Shown: positions 1 through 6,589 of the stretch, in pieces
Position numbering within the stretch: position 1 is the first letter of the stretch
Layout of the letters: each line of letters opens with the position of its first letter
Notes under the pieces: model-generated
Seen by the model: only the letters and a program-made list of their open reading frames with translations
Databases searched by the model: none
Told to the model about the DNA's origin: nothing
Translations under genes and position numbers: made by a program
NCBI RefSeq assembly: GCF_004345565.1
Contig: NZ_SLWA01000010.1
Coordinates: 93,149-157,148 of the forward strand
DNA length: 64,000 nucleotides
From: Flavobacterium circumlabens
Lineage (GTDB): Bacteria; Bacteroidota; Bacteroidia; Flavobacteriales; Flavobacteriaceae
Reading direction: 5' to 3'

Positions 1-362
1 TTAGAAGCTCGACAAAGTTTTATACCCACTGAAATCGAGTTACTTGCGAAGATTTCTCGTTCCTCGAAATGACAGAACTGCACGACAAACAATACTTATC
101 CGCAATATTTGTCATTTCGACCGAAGGGAGAAATCTCCGTTAGAAGCTCGACAAAGTTTTATACCCACTGAAATCGAGTTACTTGCGAAGATTTCTCGTT
201 CCTCGAAATGACAGAACTGCACGACAAACAATACTTAACCACAATATTGTCATTTCGACCGAAGGGAGAAATCTCCGTTAGAAGCTCGACAAAGTTTTAT
301 ACATACTGAAATGGAGTTACTTGCGGAGATTTCTCGTTCCTCGAAATGACAGAACTGCACGA
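1..362. repeat. Tandem array of ~138-bp long-hairpin repeats (array truncated by window edge)
   Basis: The same unit starts at 1, 140 and 278, a period of 138-139 bp with few differences. Each complete unit contains arms that pair with each other: the arm starting GTCATTTCGACCGAAGGGAG pairs imperfectly with the later arm CTCGTTCCTCGAAATGACA, giving long imperfect hairpins at about 110-213 and 249-351. No coding frame is convincing. Repeats of this kind (TCATTTCGACCGAAGGGAGAAATC) are scattered in Flavobacterium intergenic regions; that statement is from memory. The left end of the array lies outside the window. Confidence 0.85.
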
Positions 363-382
363 TACAGGGATTTAACTCATAC

Positions 383-416
383 AAAAAGAGGATGCCAAAT
401 TTGACATCCTCTTTTA
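383..416 (-). terminator. Rho-independent-type terminator
   Basis: An 11-bp perfect stem (AAAAGAGGATG paired with CATCCTCTTTT) lies just downstream of the minus-strand gene ending at 438. The run of A to its left gives a U-tract in the minus transcript. Confidence 0.75.
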
Positions 417-437
417 TGTTTAAAATTAAATTATTCC

Positions 438-1406
438 TTACGGCTTGCTTTCTCCTAATGTTAGCGGTAATGAATAAAGAAATTTTACCGGCATACCTCT
501 TACAAGTCCAGGGTTCCATTTTTTTGCTTTCTTTATTATTTTCATTGCCTTCTCATCCAGCATGGGGTGAACTCCTCGTATTATTTTAGGCTCAGTCAGG
601 CTGCCGTCTTTCGCTACAATAAAACTCAAAAGCATTTTTTGTCCGTTAAAGCCATCAAAGTTCATCATGTATGTTGACATTTCCCTTGCTACATAAGTAT
701 AAAAAGATTCTATACCTTTTTTGGGGACTGCACCCTGATTTACAACATTGTAAGAATGCTCAACATTCAGACTATCAATACTAACTCCAGATACCAGCTT
801 CCCATTTTCATAAGACTCTGTAAAACTATATTTCTGATCGATATTTTTTCCTTTCCAGATCCCATCAGGATATCCGTTTTTTACTTTTCCTCCTTGCTCA
901 AAATGGCCTTTACTATATTCATAGTCACCATTACCATTCGTTACTTTTTGCTCTTTTTGAGGATTCCAGTAATTGTTTATCTTAAATAGGTGTTGTCCAT
1001 CTGTATTTTCAAAATATTCAATTTCAGATTTTACATTTCCGTTTTCATACCATGAAAATTCTTTTCCAGTTTTCTTTCCATTCAAATAGCTAACTGTTAA
1101 TTCCTTATTCCCGTTTTCATAATAGTAGATAAATTGTCCTTCCTCAATTATATTATCTCTACTTGATGACGTACCGATCATCTGCAAAGTCTTTGATTTA
1201 TAGTAATCTTTAACTTTATACAGTTTTTTATCAGAGTAATAATCTTCAACCAGCCTAATATACTGATAGTTTTCACTGTTTGTCTCTGCCCATGCAGCGT
1301 CTAAATACGTTATCTTATTTTCCGTTGCCGGAGCCTGGCCGAATACTTTTGCCGTCAGGAACAAAAAACAGACTGCCCTAAAATAATAATGAACAAGAAG
1401 TTTCAT
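438..1406 (-). CDS. Secreted MORN/YwqK-like repeat protein with TonB C-terminal domain
   Basis: A 322-aa protein with an N-terminal signal peptide ending near VFGQA (about residue 25). Residues about 85-205 contain YwqK/MORN-type repeats of the form YYENGNKE and WYENGNVKSEIEY, and residues about 230-318 look like a TonB C-terminal domain (FIVAKDGSLTEPKI, then DEKAMKIIKKAKKWNPG). Such TonB_C domains without the usual inner-membrane helix occur widely in Bacteroidetes secreted proteins and probably act in protein binding in the periplasm rather than in energy transduction. The gene stands alone, with a terminator after it. The exact role is unknown. Confidence 0.75.
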   Translation of the reverse strand: MKLLVHYYFRAVCFLFLTAKVFGQAPATENKITYLDAAWAETNSENYQYIRLVEDYYSDKKLYKVKDYYKSKTLQMIGTSSSRDNIIEEGQFIYYYENGNKELTVSYLNGKKTGKEFSWYENGNVKSEIEYFENTDGQHLFKINNYWNPQKEQKVTNGNGDYEYSKGHFEQGGKVKNGYPDGIWKGKNIDQKYSFTESYENGKLVSGVSIDSLNVEHSYNVVNQGAVPKKGIESFYTYVAREMSTYMMNFDGFNGQKMLLSFIVAKDGSLTEPKIIRGVHPMLDEKAMKIIKKAKKWNPGLVRGMPVKFLYSLPLTLGESKP

Positions 1407-1598
1407 GAAATGTGTTTTTAAAATTATAGAAATTTATTATTGTTAAAATAGATTATACTCCCAATCTACCTTGTATTTAAATAAAGTATTTTGATGTGTT
1501 TTTTCTAAAACAAATATTATAAAATACTTACAGAAATCTGTCGGAGGATACATAAATTGTTTCTTTTTATTTAGGAGTTAAATTATCCCCACTGCTGG

Positions 1599-1617
1599 CA
1601 CGAGCGTCCCGCTCGTG
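1599..1617. repeat. Short GC-rich REP-like palindrome
   Basis: CACGAGCG and CGCTCGTG form a perfect 8-bp stem around TCC in an otherwise AT-rich intergenic stretch. GC-rich islands of this kind resemble REP elements. Because it lies 3' of the minus gene ending at 1635 it could also act as a transcript end, but no clear U-tract follows. Confidence 0.6.
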
Positions 1618-1634
1618 AATATTGAGTTATAATA

Positions 1635-2090
1635 CTAGTAACTTATGAACAAGCCTTCTTTACCTTTAATAATATAATCGAAGGAAATTATCTTATCATT
1701 TATCAAAGAAAAATACATTATAGGCTTATTCTTGCTTACTAAAATAAAAACATTATCTGTTCTTTTTTCAAAAACAATTTTATCGCCTTTATAGTCATTG
1801 TATGTTATAACATAGAAATCTGCAGCATCCAATAATGAGCTTTTTTCCTCCTTTATTTTTTTCAAATGTTTATCAAGAATTTTTACTCTTTGCGAAAGAG
1901 AATACTTTGTATTATTGATTGGTTCAAAATATATATAACTGTCAGCAATAGACTTTGCTGTGTTTTTCTCAAAAAAAACTGCTTTTACAAAATCGTTTAC
2001 AAGTAATTTCTCCTCCGTTTTGTTTTGACTTACAGAACTAACCGTTATCAATAACAATATAACTAGTAACATAGATTTATTTATTTTCAT
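1635..2090 (-). CDS. Small secreted protein of unknown function
   Basis: A 151-aa protein when started at the ATG at 2090, which gives a clean signal peptide (MKINKSMLLVILLLITVSS) and is preceded by GGAGG. A frame open further upstream adds only charged residues and overlaps the preceding fragment. After the signal the protein is Lys-rich with alternating strands (VFEKRTDNVFILVSKNKP, IMYFSLINDKIISFDYIIKG). I recognise no family. It sits directly 3' of an effector-like gene remnant (2092-2400), a position typical of immunity genes, but this is inference only. Confidence 0.6.
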   Translation of the reverse strand: MKINKSMLLVILLLITVSSVSQNKTEEKLLVNDFVKAVFFEKNTAKSIADSYIYFEPINNTKYSLSQRVKILDKHLKKIKEEKSSLLDAADFYVITYNDYKGDKIVFEKRTDNVFILVSKNKPIMYFSLINDKIISFDYIIKGKEGLFISY

Positions 2091-2091
2091 T

Positions 2092-2400
2092 TTAGCATCC
2101 TCCTTTCTTTTTCGGGGCATTCCCTTTTGTTACACTTTTTGTTGCACCACCAGGTGTATTCATATTTCTAATATCTTTACCTAAATCGCCAGGATTACGT
2201 CCTTTAAAATTCACAATAACCGCATTATAGGAACCGGTAGTCTTTAGTAATTTTAACCCTCCTTTTTCTGCAGCACCTATTGCAAAGTCACTACAATTAT
2301 AATTATTTAAGTCATATGTTTTAGAGTAATCATTAATATAATTAATGACACTTGATAATTTGTCTGCATATAGTTTATTACATAATAAATACCATATATA
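2092..2400 (-). pseudogene. C-terminal remnant of an effector-like secreted protein
   Basis: An open frame of about 102 codons runs on the minus strand from just after a TAA at 2401-2403 to a TAA at 2092-2094, with no plausible start codon at its 5' end. The translation contains NYNCSDFAIGAAEKGGL, then GRNPGDLGKDIR, and ends in Lys/Gly-rich KKKGGC. A Cys in NCxDFA followed by a Gly/Asn-rich NPGxLGxDIR segment is, from memory, seen at the C-termini of Bacteroidetes secreted and Rhs-like polymorphic proteins. The N-terminal part is missing and another gene (2421-2864) begins upstream, so this is most likely a broken or displaced tail. Its stop is one base before the next ATG (2090). Confidence 0.6.
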
Positions 2401-2420
2401 TTAAAAATAAAATCACTGCT

Positions 2421-2864
2421 TTATCTATCCTTTTTTACTAATGGTTCATATAAGATATATTTTCGCGACAAATCTCTTATGTAATATTTTTTGCCGCCAA
2501 CATTTTTGAAAAGCAATTCTTCATTAACTATTTTGATTTCTTTCAAATAATACTTTTGCTCGGATATTTTTAAATCCCAAATTTGCTCGGGGTTAAAAAC
2601 ACCATCTCCAGGATAGTTATAACAAATGTCGATGGCATAAATTCTATTACCAAACCTTTTGATGTCAACATCGTTAATTACCTCAAAATCTGCGACAAAA
2701 CCTATCCGTTTACAATTTGTTGTATCAGTACATAATACTTTATTATGATCCGATTTTATCGCTCTTACTTTGATCGCATAATCTTCAAGAATAAAAGGCT
2801 TATTCTGAGCATAATTTATGCATGAAAACAAAGAAAGAATCAGTACTAAAAAAATATTTTTCAT
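2421..2864 (-). CDS. Small secreted protein of unknown function
   Basis: A 147-aa protein with an N-terminal export signal (MKNIFLVLILSLFSCINYAQ). Cleavage could be by signal peptidase I after YAQ, or at a weak lipobox (LFSC). The mature part has two nearby cysteines (VLCTDTTNCKR) that could form a disulfide, and a DICYNYPGDG segment. I recognise no family. It lies between a terminator serving the gene on its right (2908-2940) and the effector remnant on its left. It could be an immunity-type protein by position only. Confidence 0.6.
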   Translation of the reverse strand: MKNIFLVLILSLFSCINYAQNKPFILEDYAIKVRAIKSDHNKVLCTDTTNCKRIGFVADFEVINDVDIKRFGNRIYAIDICYNYPGDGVFNPEQIWDLKISEQKYYLKEIKIVNEELLFKNVGGKKYYIRDLSRKYILYEPLVKKDR

Positions 2865-2907
2865 AATTTTGGTTGATATGGTAAGTCAAAATAATTTCAA
2901 AGTAAAT

Positions 2908-2940
2908 AAAACAGCTTTCAAAATATTGAAAGCTGTTTTT
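2908..2940 (-). terminator. Rho-independent terminator
   Basis: AAACAGCTTTCAA pairs with TTGAAAGCTGTTT around a short loop, followed in the minus direction by TTTATTT. It lies 9 bp after the stop of the gene at 2949-3497 and would end the four-gene operon. Confidence 0.85.
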
Positions 2941-2948
2941 ATTTATTG

Positions 2949-3497
2949 CTATTGTTTATTTAATAACATTGATTTGGTTGGTAATATTTGCTCTGCTACT
3001 TTAGGGCATTTACTACCATCTATTATATCCTGATAAGCTGCTAAGTATAACTTCATTTGTTTATTATCTTTTGAAGTAGAAATGAAAAGATCGCCAGTTT
3101 GACCGCATTGTGAATTCTCGCCAATATAACTTAATACATAATAACCAAAATTTTTACCAAAATATAAGCCTGCTATTACTAAATTATTGCCATCTGGTAA
3201 ACTTCTGGTATCTTGCAAAATAACTCCTGTATTTGAAGTGATTAAATAACGTATTGATAGTATATCACTAAAGACGCCCCTGAACTCCTTTTTGTATGGT
3301 GTTACTATAAAAGTGTAATTTTTATTTTCGTACGTACCTTTCCATGTTCCGATATATTTAGTAAGTAAACCATTACTATCCTTAAAATATGTTCCTACCG
3401 GGGCTTCATCTAATTTTGTCTCTAAAGCTACGATCTGTTGCGCTTTGCATGATAGAGTAATTAAAATTATGGTTAATCCTATTATTATTTTTTTCAT
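2949..3497 (-). CDS. Small exported protein, third of three tandem paralogs (DUF6705-like)
   Basis: A 182-aa protein with an export signal and a possible lipobox (TLSC, Cys17) followed by KAQ. The core matches the two paralogs to the right: TYFKDSNGLLTKYIGTWKG, a strand-rich middle, YYVLSYIGENSQCGQTGDLFI and a C-terminal CPKVAEQI. Two conserved Cys, in CG and KCP contexts, probably form a disulfide. The fold resembles the family annotated DUF6705 in Flavobacteria (from memory). It is the most diverged of the three copies and lies last in the operon. Function unknown; multiplication behind a variable lipoprotein gene suggests, but does not prove, an immunity role. Confidence 0.7.
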   Translation of the reverse strand: MKKIIIGLTIILITLSCKAQQIVALETKLDEAPVGTYFKDSNGLLTKYIGTWKGTYENKNYTFIVTPYKKEFRGVFSDILSIRYLITSNTGVILQDTRSLPDGNNLVIAGLYFGKNFGYYVLSYIGENSQCGQTGDLFISTSKDNKQMKLYLAAYQDIIDGSKCPKVAEQILPTKSMLLNKQ

Positions 3498-3512
3498 AGT
3501 CTTATTTTTTTT

Positions 3513-3546
3513 AAATCCTCAAGTATAAAAGAATATTTGAGGATTT
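3513..3546 (-). terminator. Stem-loop after second paralog (duplicated copy 1)
   Basis: AAATCCTCAAGTAT pairs with ATATTTGAGGATTT (14 bp, one G-T). An almost identical stem-loop lies at the same distance after the next paralog (4151-4184). There is no strong U-tract in the minus direction, so termination may be partial. Confidence 0.6.
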
Positions 3547-3556
3547 TAGACACAAA

Positions 3557-4135
3557 CTATTGTTTAGTAAGCATTATTGAGTTATTACGTGGAAATGTGA
3601 GTTCTGCTAATTTAAAACCGGGACAGGTATCCTCAGAAATCATGATTTTATTTGGCTCAAAACCCAATGACATTAGTGTATTTGCTGCATTTTTGGTACG
3701 AATAAATACTGTTCCTGCATTTCCACACAGAGAATTTTTACCACCAAAATTTAATGCATACACGGCCAAATCCTTGCTAAAATAAGAGCCTGCAATTATA
3801 TACGGACTATTATCGGGAATGCTTTGAGTATTTTCTAAAACACTGCCATTACTAGATGTGATTAAATAACGGATTAATAACCGATCACGAGTTATTGTCT
3901 CATACTTAGAAGTAGTTTTACTAATATATAAAGTATAGTCTTTACCTTGGTAATTTCCTTTCCAAGTACCTACAAACTTGGTTAATAAATTATTTACATC
4001 TTTTAAGTAAGTGTTGTCTGGTATACCATCTCCAGCATCAATATAATCTCCCATTTTTTCTACAGGAACGATTGTTTGCGCTCTGCATGATATTGTAGAT
4101 AATATTATAAATCCTAATATGAATATTTTTTTCAT
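3557..4135 (-). CDS. Small exported protein, second of three tandem paralogs (DUF6705-like)
   Basis: A 192-aa protein with the signal MKKIFILGFIILSTISC (Cys17, possible lipobox) followed by RAQ. It contains NTYLKDVNNLLTKFVGTWKG and a C-terminal block with NSLCGNAGTVFIRTKNAAN and ISEDTCPGFKLAELTFPRNN. The last 65 residues differ from the neighbour at 4195-4773 at only a handful of positions, while the middle (residues about 75-125) differs strongly. This mosaic pattern points to tandem duplication followed by diversification or gene conversion. Function unknown. Confidence 0.7.
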   Translation of the reverse strand: MKKIFILGFIILSTISCRAQTIVPVEKMGDYIDAGDGIPDNTYLKDVNNLLTKFVGTWKGNYQGKDYTLYISKTTSKYETITRDRLLIRYLITSSNGSVLENTQSIPDNSPYIIAGSYFSKDLAVYALNFGGKNSLCGNAGTVFIRTKNAANTLMSLGFEPNKIMISEDTCPGFKLAELTFPRNNSIMLTKQ

Positions 4136-4150
4136 AGTCTTATTTTTTTT

Positions 4151-4184
4151 AAATCCTCAAGTATACAAGAATATTTGAGGATTT
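4151..4184 (-). terminator. Stem-loop after first paralog (duplicated copy 2)
   Basis: Same stem as at 3513-3546, with one base changed in the loop. It shows that the duplicated unit (about 638 bp) includes the 3' flank as well as the gene. Confidence 0.6.
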
Positions 4185-4194
4185 TAGATTCAAA

Positions 4195-4773
4195 CTATTG
4201 TTTAGTAAGCATAATTGAGTTGTTACGTGGAAATGTGAGTTCTGCTAATTTAAAACCGGGACAGGTTTCCTCAGAAATCATGATTTTATTTGGCTCAAAA
4301 CCCAATGAAATTATTGTATTTGCTGCATTTTTGGTACGAATAAATACTGTTCCTGCATTTCCACACAGCGAATTTTTACCAGTAAAATTTAACGCATACA
4401 CGGCCAAATCCTTGCTGAAATAATTTCCTTTTATGACATAAGTATTGTTGTCCGGTACATTTCTGGTATCTTCCAATGTACTATTGTTAGATGATGTAAT
4501 TAAGTAATGAATCCTTAATTCATCAAAAGTTACTTTATCAATAGTGTTAGTGATTTTAGTAATATACAAAGTGTAGTTTTTACCTTGGTAATTTCCTTTC
4601 CAAGTACCTACATACTTGTTAAGTAAATTATTTACATCTTTCAGGTAAGTGTTGTCTGGTACGCCATCTCCTGCTCTTTTATAGTCAATAAATTTTTCGA
4701 CTGGTACAATTGTTTGCGCTTTACAAGACATTGTAAATAGCAGAATAATTCCTAATATGAATATTTTTTTCAT
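4195..4773 (-). CDS. Small exported protein, first of three tandem paralogs (DUF6705-like)
   Basis: A 192-aa protein when started at the ATG at 4773. This start aligns exactly with the starts of the two paralogs and gives the signal MKKIFILGIILLFTMSC (Cys17). The open frame extends upstream but would overlap the lipoprotein gene. The core is NTYLKDVNNLLNKYVGTWKG, NSLCGNAGTVFIRTKNAAN and ISEETCPGFKLAEL. It begins 7 bp after the stop of the lipoprotein gene 4781-6211, so the two are almost certainly co-transcribed and probably translationally coupled. Function unknown. Confidence 0.7.
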   Translation of the reverse strand: MKKIFILGIILLFTMSCKAQTIVPVEKFIDYKRAGDGVPDNTYLKDVNNLLNKYVGTWKGNYQGKNYTLYITKITNTIDKVTFDELRIHYLITSSNNSTLEDTRNVPDNNTYVIKGNYFSKDLAVYALNFTGKNSLCGNAGTVFIRTKNAANTIISLGFEPNKIMISEETCPGFKLAELTFPRNNSIMLTKQ

Positions 4774-4780
4774 GTTTATT

Positions 4781-6211
4781 TTAATTACAATTAATAGTTG
4801 ATACTTTTCCGGTATTATCCAATGTTTTTTGAGAATTTCCAGAGGCTTCAATTTTATATAATTCAATCCCGCTGATTCCTATTTGCTCATTTAAAAATTT
4901 TAAAAATCCTTTTTCGAGACTATTGTTTTTCATTGTTTCTATATAGAGATCATCTAACCCCACCCAATTAATACTGCCGCCTTTTAAAATAACATCATTT
5001 ATATTTCCTGAGAACCTCAGTTGATAGGTTGCTGAACTGGAAACCATTGTTCCGTAAATATTATCAATAGGAATGCTGTTCCTACTGCTATTTAGAAGCA
5101 AAATTACAAACGCTTTTACATCTCCGGGAGAAAACATTTTTATCGGCTCTACAGATTGTGTTTCGCCATCTGCATTTACTCTTTCATAAGGGTCAAGATG
5201 GGTATGGATATAGCCTACTGTATTCGCATCTGATCCAAGACTTATCTTATCTGAATTTTCCGTACTTGAAGTTCCTGTAAGGGGTGTAAAAGGGCCGTTT
5301 TTACTTTGCATATATCCCGTTTCCACTTTCAAATTTGTTTTTTTCCTAAGTTCCTCTTCTTTGGCTTTAAAATTTGCATTTGTCAAGAGTGTCTTTAATT
5401 TATCACAAGGATTTACAGCCGTCGCGGGAGGGGGAGCAGTACCACCGCCACCATTACCGCCACCATGTGAGGTATAACCCCCGGGAGTTGTTCCTCCAAT
5501 TACAGGAGAACGTGGTCCATAGTAGGCCACAGGAGTTCCCAATTTAGGTTTAGGTCCGGTATAAGAATTAATCTTAACAACTTCTCTTAATTCGGTTGGT
5601 AGTATTCTTGGCACCTGAATTGGGTTGCCCCCACCTGCCCCATCATTGCAGCCATCACCACAAGGATTAAGAGAAGGTGCCCTGTAAGTTGTCTTATCTT
5701 CTCTGGGCAACACTTCCACAATTCCGTCTTCCACAGCGTGATTGTCTTTAAATTGAGCTGCTTTTACAAAACCTTTCTTGAGATCCCAGACGCTGATATA
5801 TCCGTTAAAATTTCCGCCCTCCATAGACTGGTCCTCTTGTGGGGCGGCTTTGTCGGGATAGATTTCAACCAGTGAGGCCTTGTAGCTGCCATCGGGTAAT
5901 TTATAGAGATATAAGCGCTGTTGCCAGATTTCTGCCTGATCTGTTTTTAATTCTTTTATCGGGACCACAATCGTTTCAGTCCCGTCTTCAGCTTGTTTCA
6001 CGATCGCCCCCGGCCAATCGTAAAGGAGGTTCTGGAGGTAAACATAATTATCTCCTTTTGCCTCGTACTCCTTAAACCATGCTTTGGCGGAAGACAATGT
6101 GGCGCTCCCTTCACTTACAACTTCATCTTCCTGCTGACATCTTGTAAAAAAGACAGCAATCAGCACAACAGTAATAACACCTGCTGCTCTCTTAAAATTT
6201 TCTTTCATCAT
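4781..6211 (-). CDS. Large exported lipoprotein with JAMM/MPN+-like C-terminal motif; effector-like
   Basis: A 476-aa protein. An N-terminal hydrophobic segment ends in a Cys (Cys25, FFTRC, an imperfect lipobox). Residues about 40-150 form an N-domain (WQQRLYLYKLPDGSYKA, VEIYPDKA) common at the start of Bacteroidetes secreted modular proteins. A Gly/Pro-rich linker with a CGDGCNDGAGGG segment follows (about 180-265), then NPCDKLKTLL introduces a C-terminal domain. That domain has H336-T-H338 and S361-P-G-D364, matching HxH...SxxD of JAMM/MPN+ metallopeptidases, though the H-to-S spacing is longer than usual. It heads an operon with three paralogous small exported proteins. Activity and targets are inference. 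Confidence 0.65.
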   Translation of the reverse strand: MMKENFKRAAGVITVVLIAVFFTRCQQEDEVVSEGSATLSSAKAWFKEYEAKGDNYVYLQNLLYDWPGAIVKQAEDGTETIVVPIKELKTDQAEIWQQRLYLYKLPDGSYKASLVEIYPDKAAPQEDQSMEGGNFNGYISVWDLKKGFVKAAQFKDNHAVEDGIVEVLPREDKTTYRAPSLNPCGDGCNDGAGGGNPIQVPRILPTELREVVKINSYTGPKPKLGTPVAYYGPRSPVIGGTTPGGYTSHGGGNGGGGTAPPPATAVNPCDKLKTLLTNANFKAKEEELRKKTNLKVETGYMQSKNGPFTPLTGTSSTENSDKISLGSDANTVGYIHTHLDPYERVNADGETQSVEPIKMFSPGDVKAFVILLLNSSRNSIPIDNIYGTMVSSSATYQLRFSGNINDVILKGGSINWVGLDDLYIETMKNNSLEKGFLKFLNEQIGISGIELYKIEASGNSQKTLDNTGKVSTINCN

Positions 6212-6245
6212 GTAATTCTTTTAGGTTATTGTTTTGATTTTTTCT

Positions 6246-6295
6246 GAACAAAAACGCCCTTTTAAGCTGCTGCAGCTAAGGCTTAAAAGGTGTTC
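6246..6295. terminator. Long hairpin in divergent promoter region
   Basis: GAACA and CTTTTAAGC on the left pair with GCTTAAAAG and TGTTC on the right; the loop contains the palindrome GCTGCAGC. TTTTT follows on the plus strand, so it looks like a plus-direction terminator although no plus-strand gene precedes it. It could be a leader structure of the minus operon or the relic of a lost gene. Confidence 0.5.
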
Positions 6296-6334
6296 TTTTT
6301 ATAAAGTAAAAGAATATTTTTTGTAGTTTGATAC

Positions 6335-6475
6335 ACCAATTGATAACTGTAGGGAACCAATTGATAAGTGTTGTTAATTGATTCGATGCAACCTAAATTT
6401 GGGTGGAATTCTCCTGAAAAAAGTGTCAAACGCTTTTCTGTCCCTGCTCTTTTTTTCAGGTTTTTATCAATTGGT
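6335..6475. promoter_or_regulatory. Three copies of a 12-bp motif, candidate operator
   Basis: ACCAATTGATAA occurs exactly at 6335-6346 and 6356-6367 (21 bp apart, two helical turns), and its exact reverse complement lies at 6464-6475. The arrangement between divergent genes fits a shared regulator binding site. The regulator is not identifiable. Confidence 0.55.
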
Positions 6476-6525
6476 AATCTTTCAAAAATTAAGAAGTAAA
6501 ACCACCAACTATTAGTTGATTTTCA

Positions 6526-6533
6526 TAGATTTG
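6526..6533 (+). promoter_or_regulatory. Candidate -7 promoter element
   Basis: TAGATTTG matches the Bacteroidetes TAnnTTTG consensus about 57 bp before the ATG at 6590. No good -33 TTTG is visible at the usual spacing. Confidence 0.4.
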
Positions 6534-6589
6534 TAAAATCTATTTTCCGAAAGTCATCAGGAGGAAAAAAATTATAAAATCTTAGAACA

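Larger units (their letters stand above)
6212..6589. other. Divergent intergenic region without genes
   Basis: No coding frame is convincing here. The region separates the minus-strand lipoprotein operon from the plus-strand gene at 6590. It holds a long hairpin (6246-6295), three copies of a 12-bp motif (6335-6475) and a candidate promoter element (6526-6533), each listed separately. Confidence 0.7.

Noticed and set aside
1..362. CRISPR array
   Set aside because: Units are about 138 bp and nearly identical throughout; there are no short repeats alternating with unique spacers and no cas genes.
250..519. 89-codon minus-strand frame over the repeat array and the following gene end
   Set aside because: It lies across the hairpin repeats and a terminator and has no protein-like composition; its frame is an artefact of the repeats.
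4195..4866. Longer start of the first paralog, overlapping the lipoprotein gene
   Set aside because: The internal ATG at 4773 aligns with the starts of both paralogs and gives a signal peptide; the extension is the shadow of the lipoprotein coding end.
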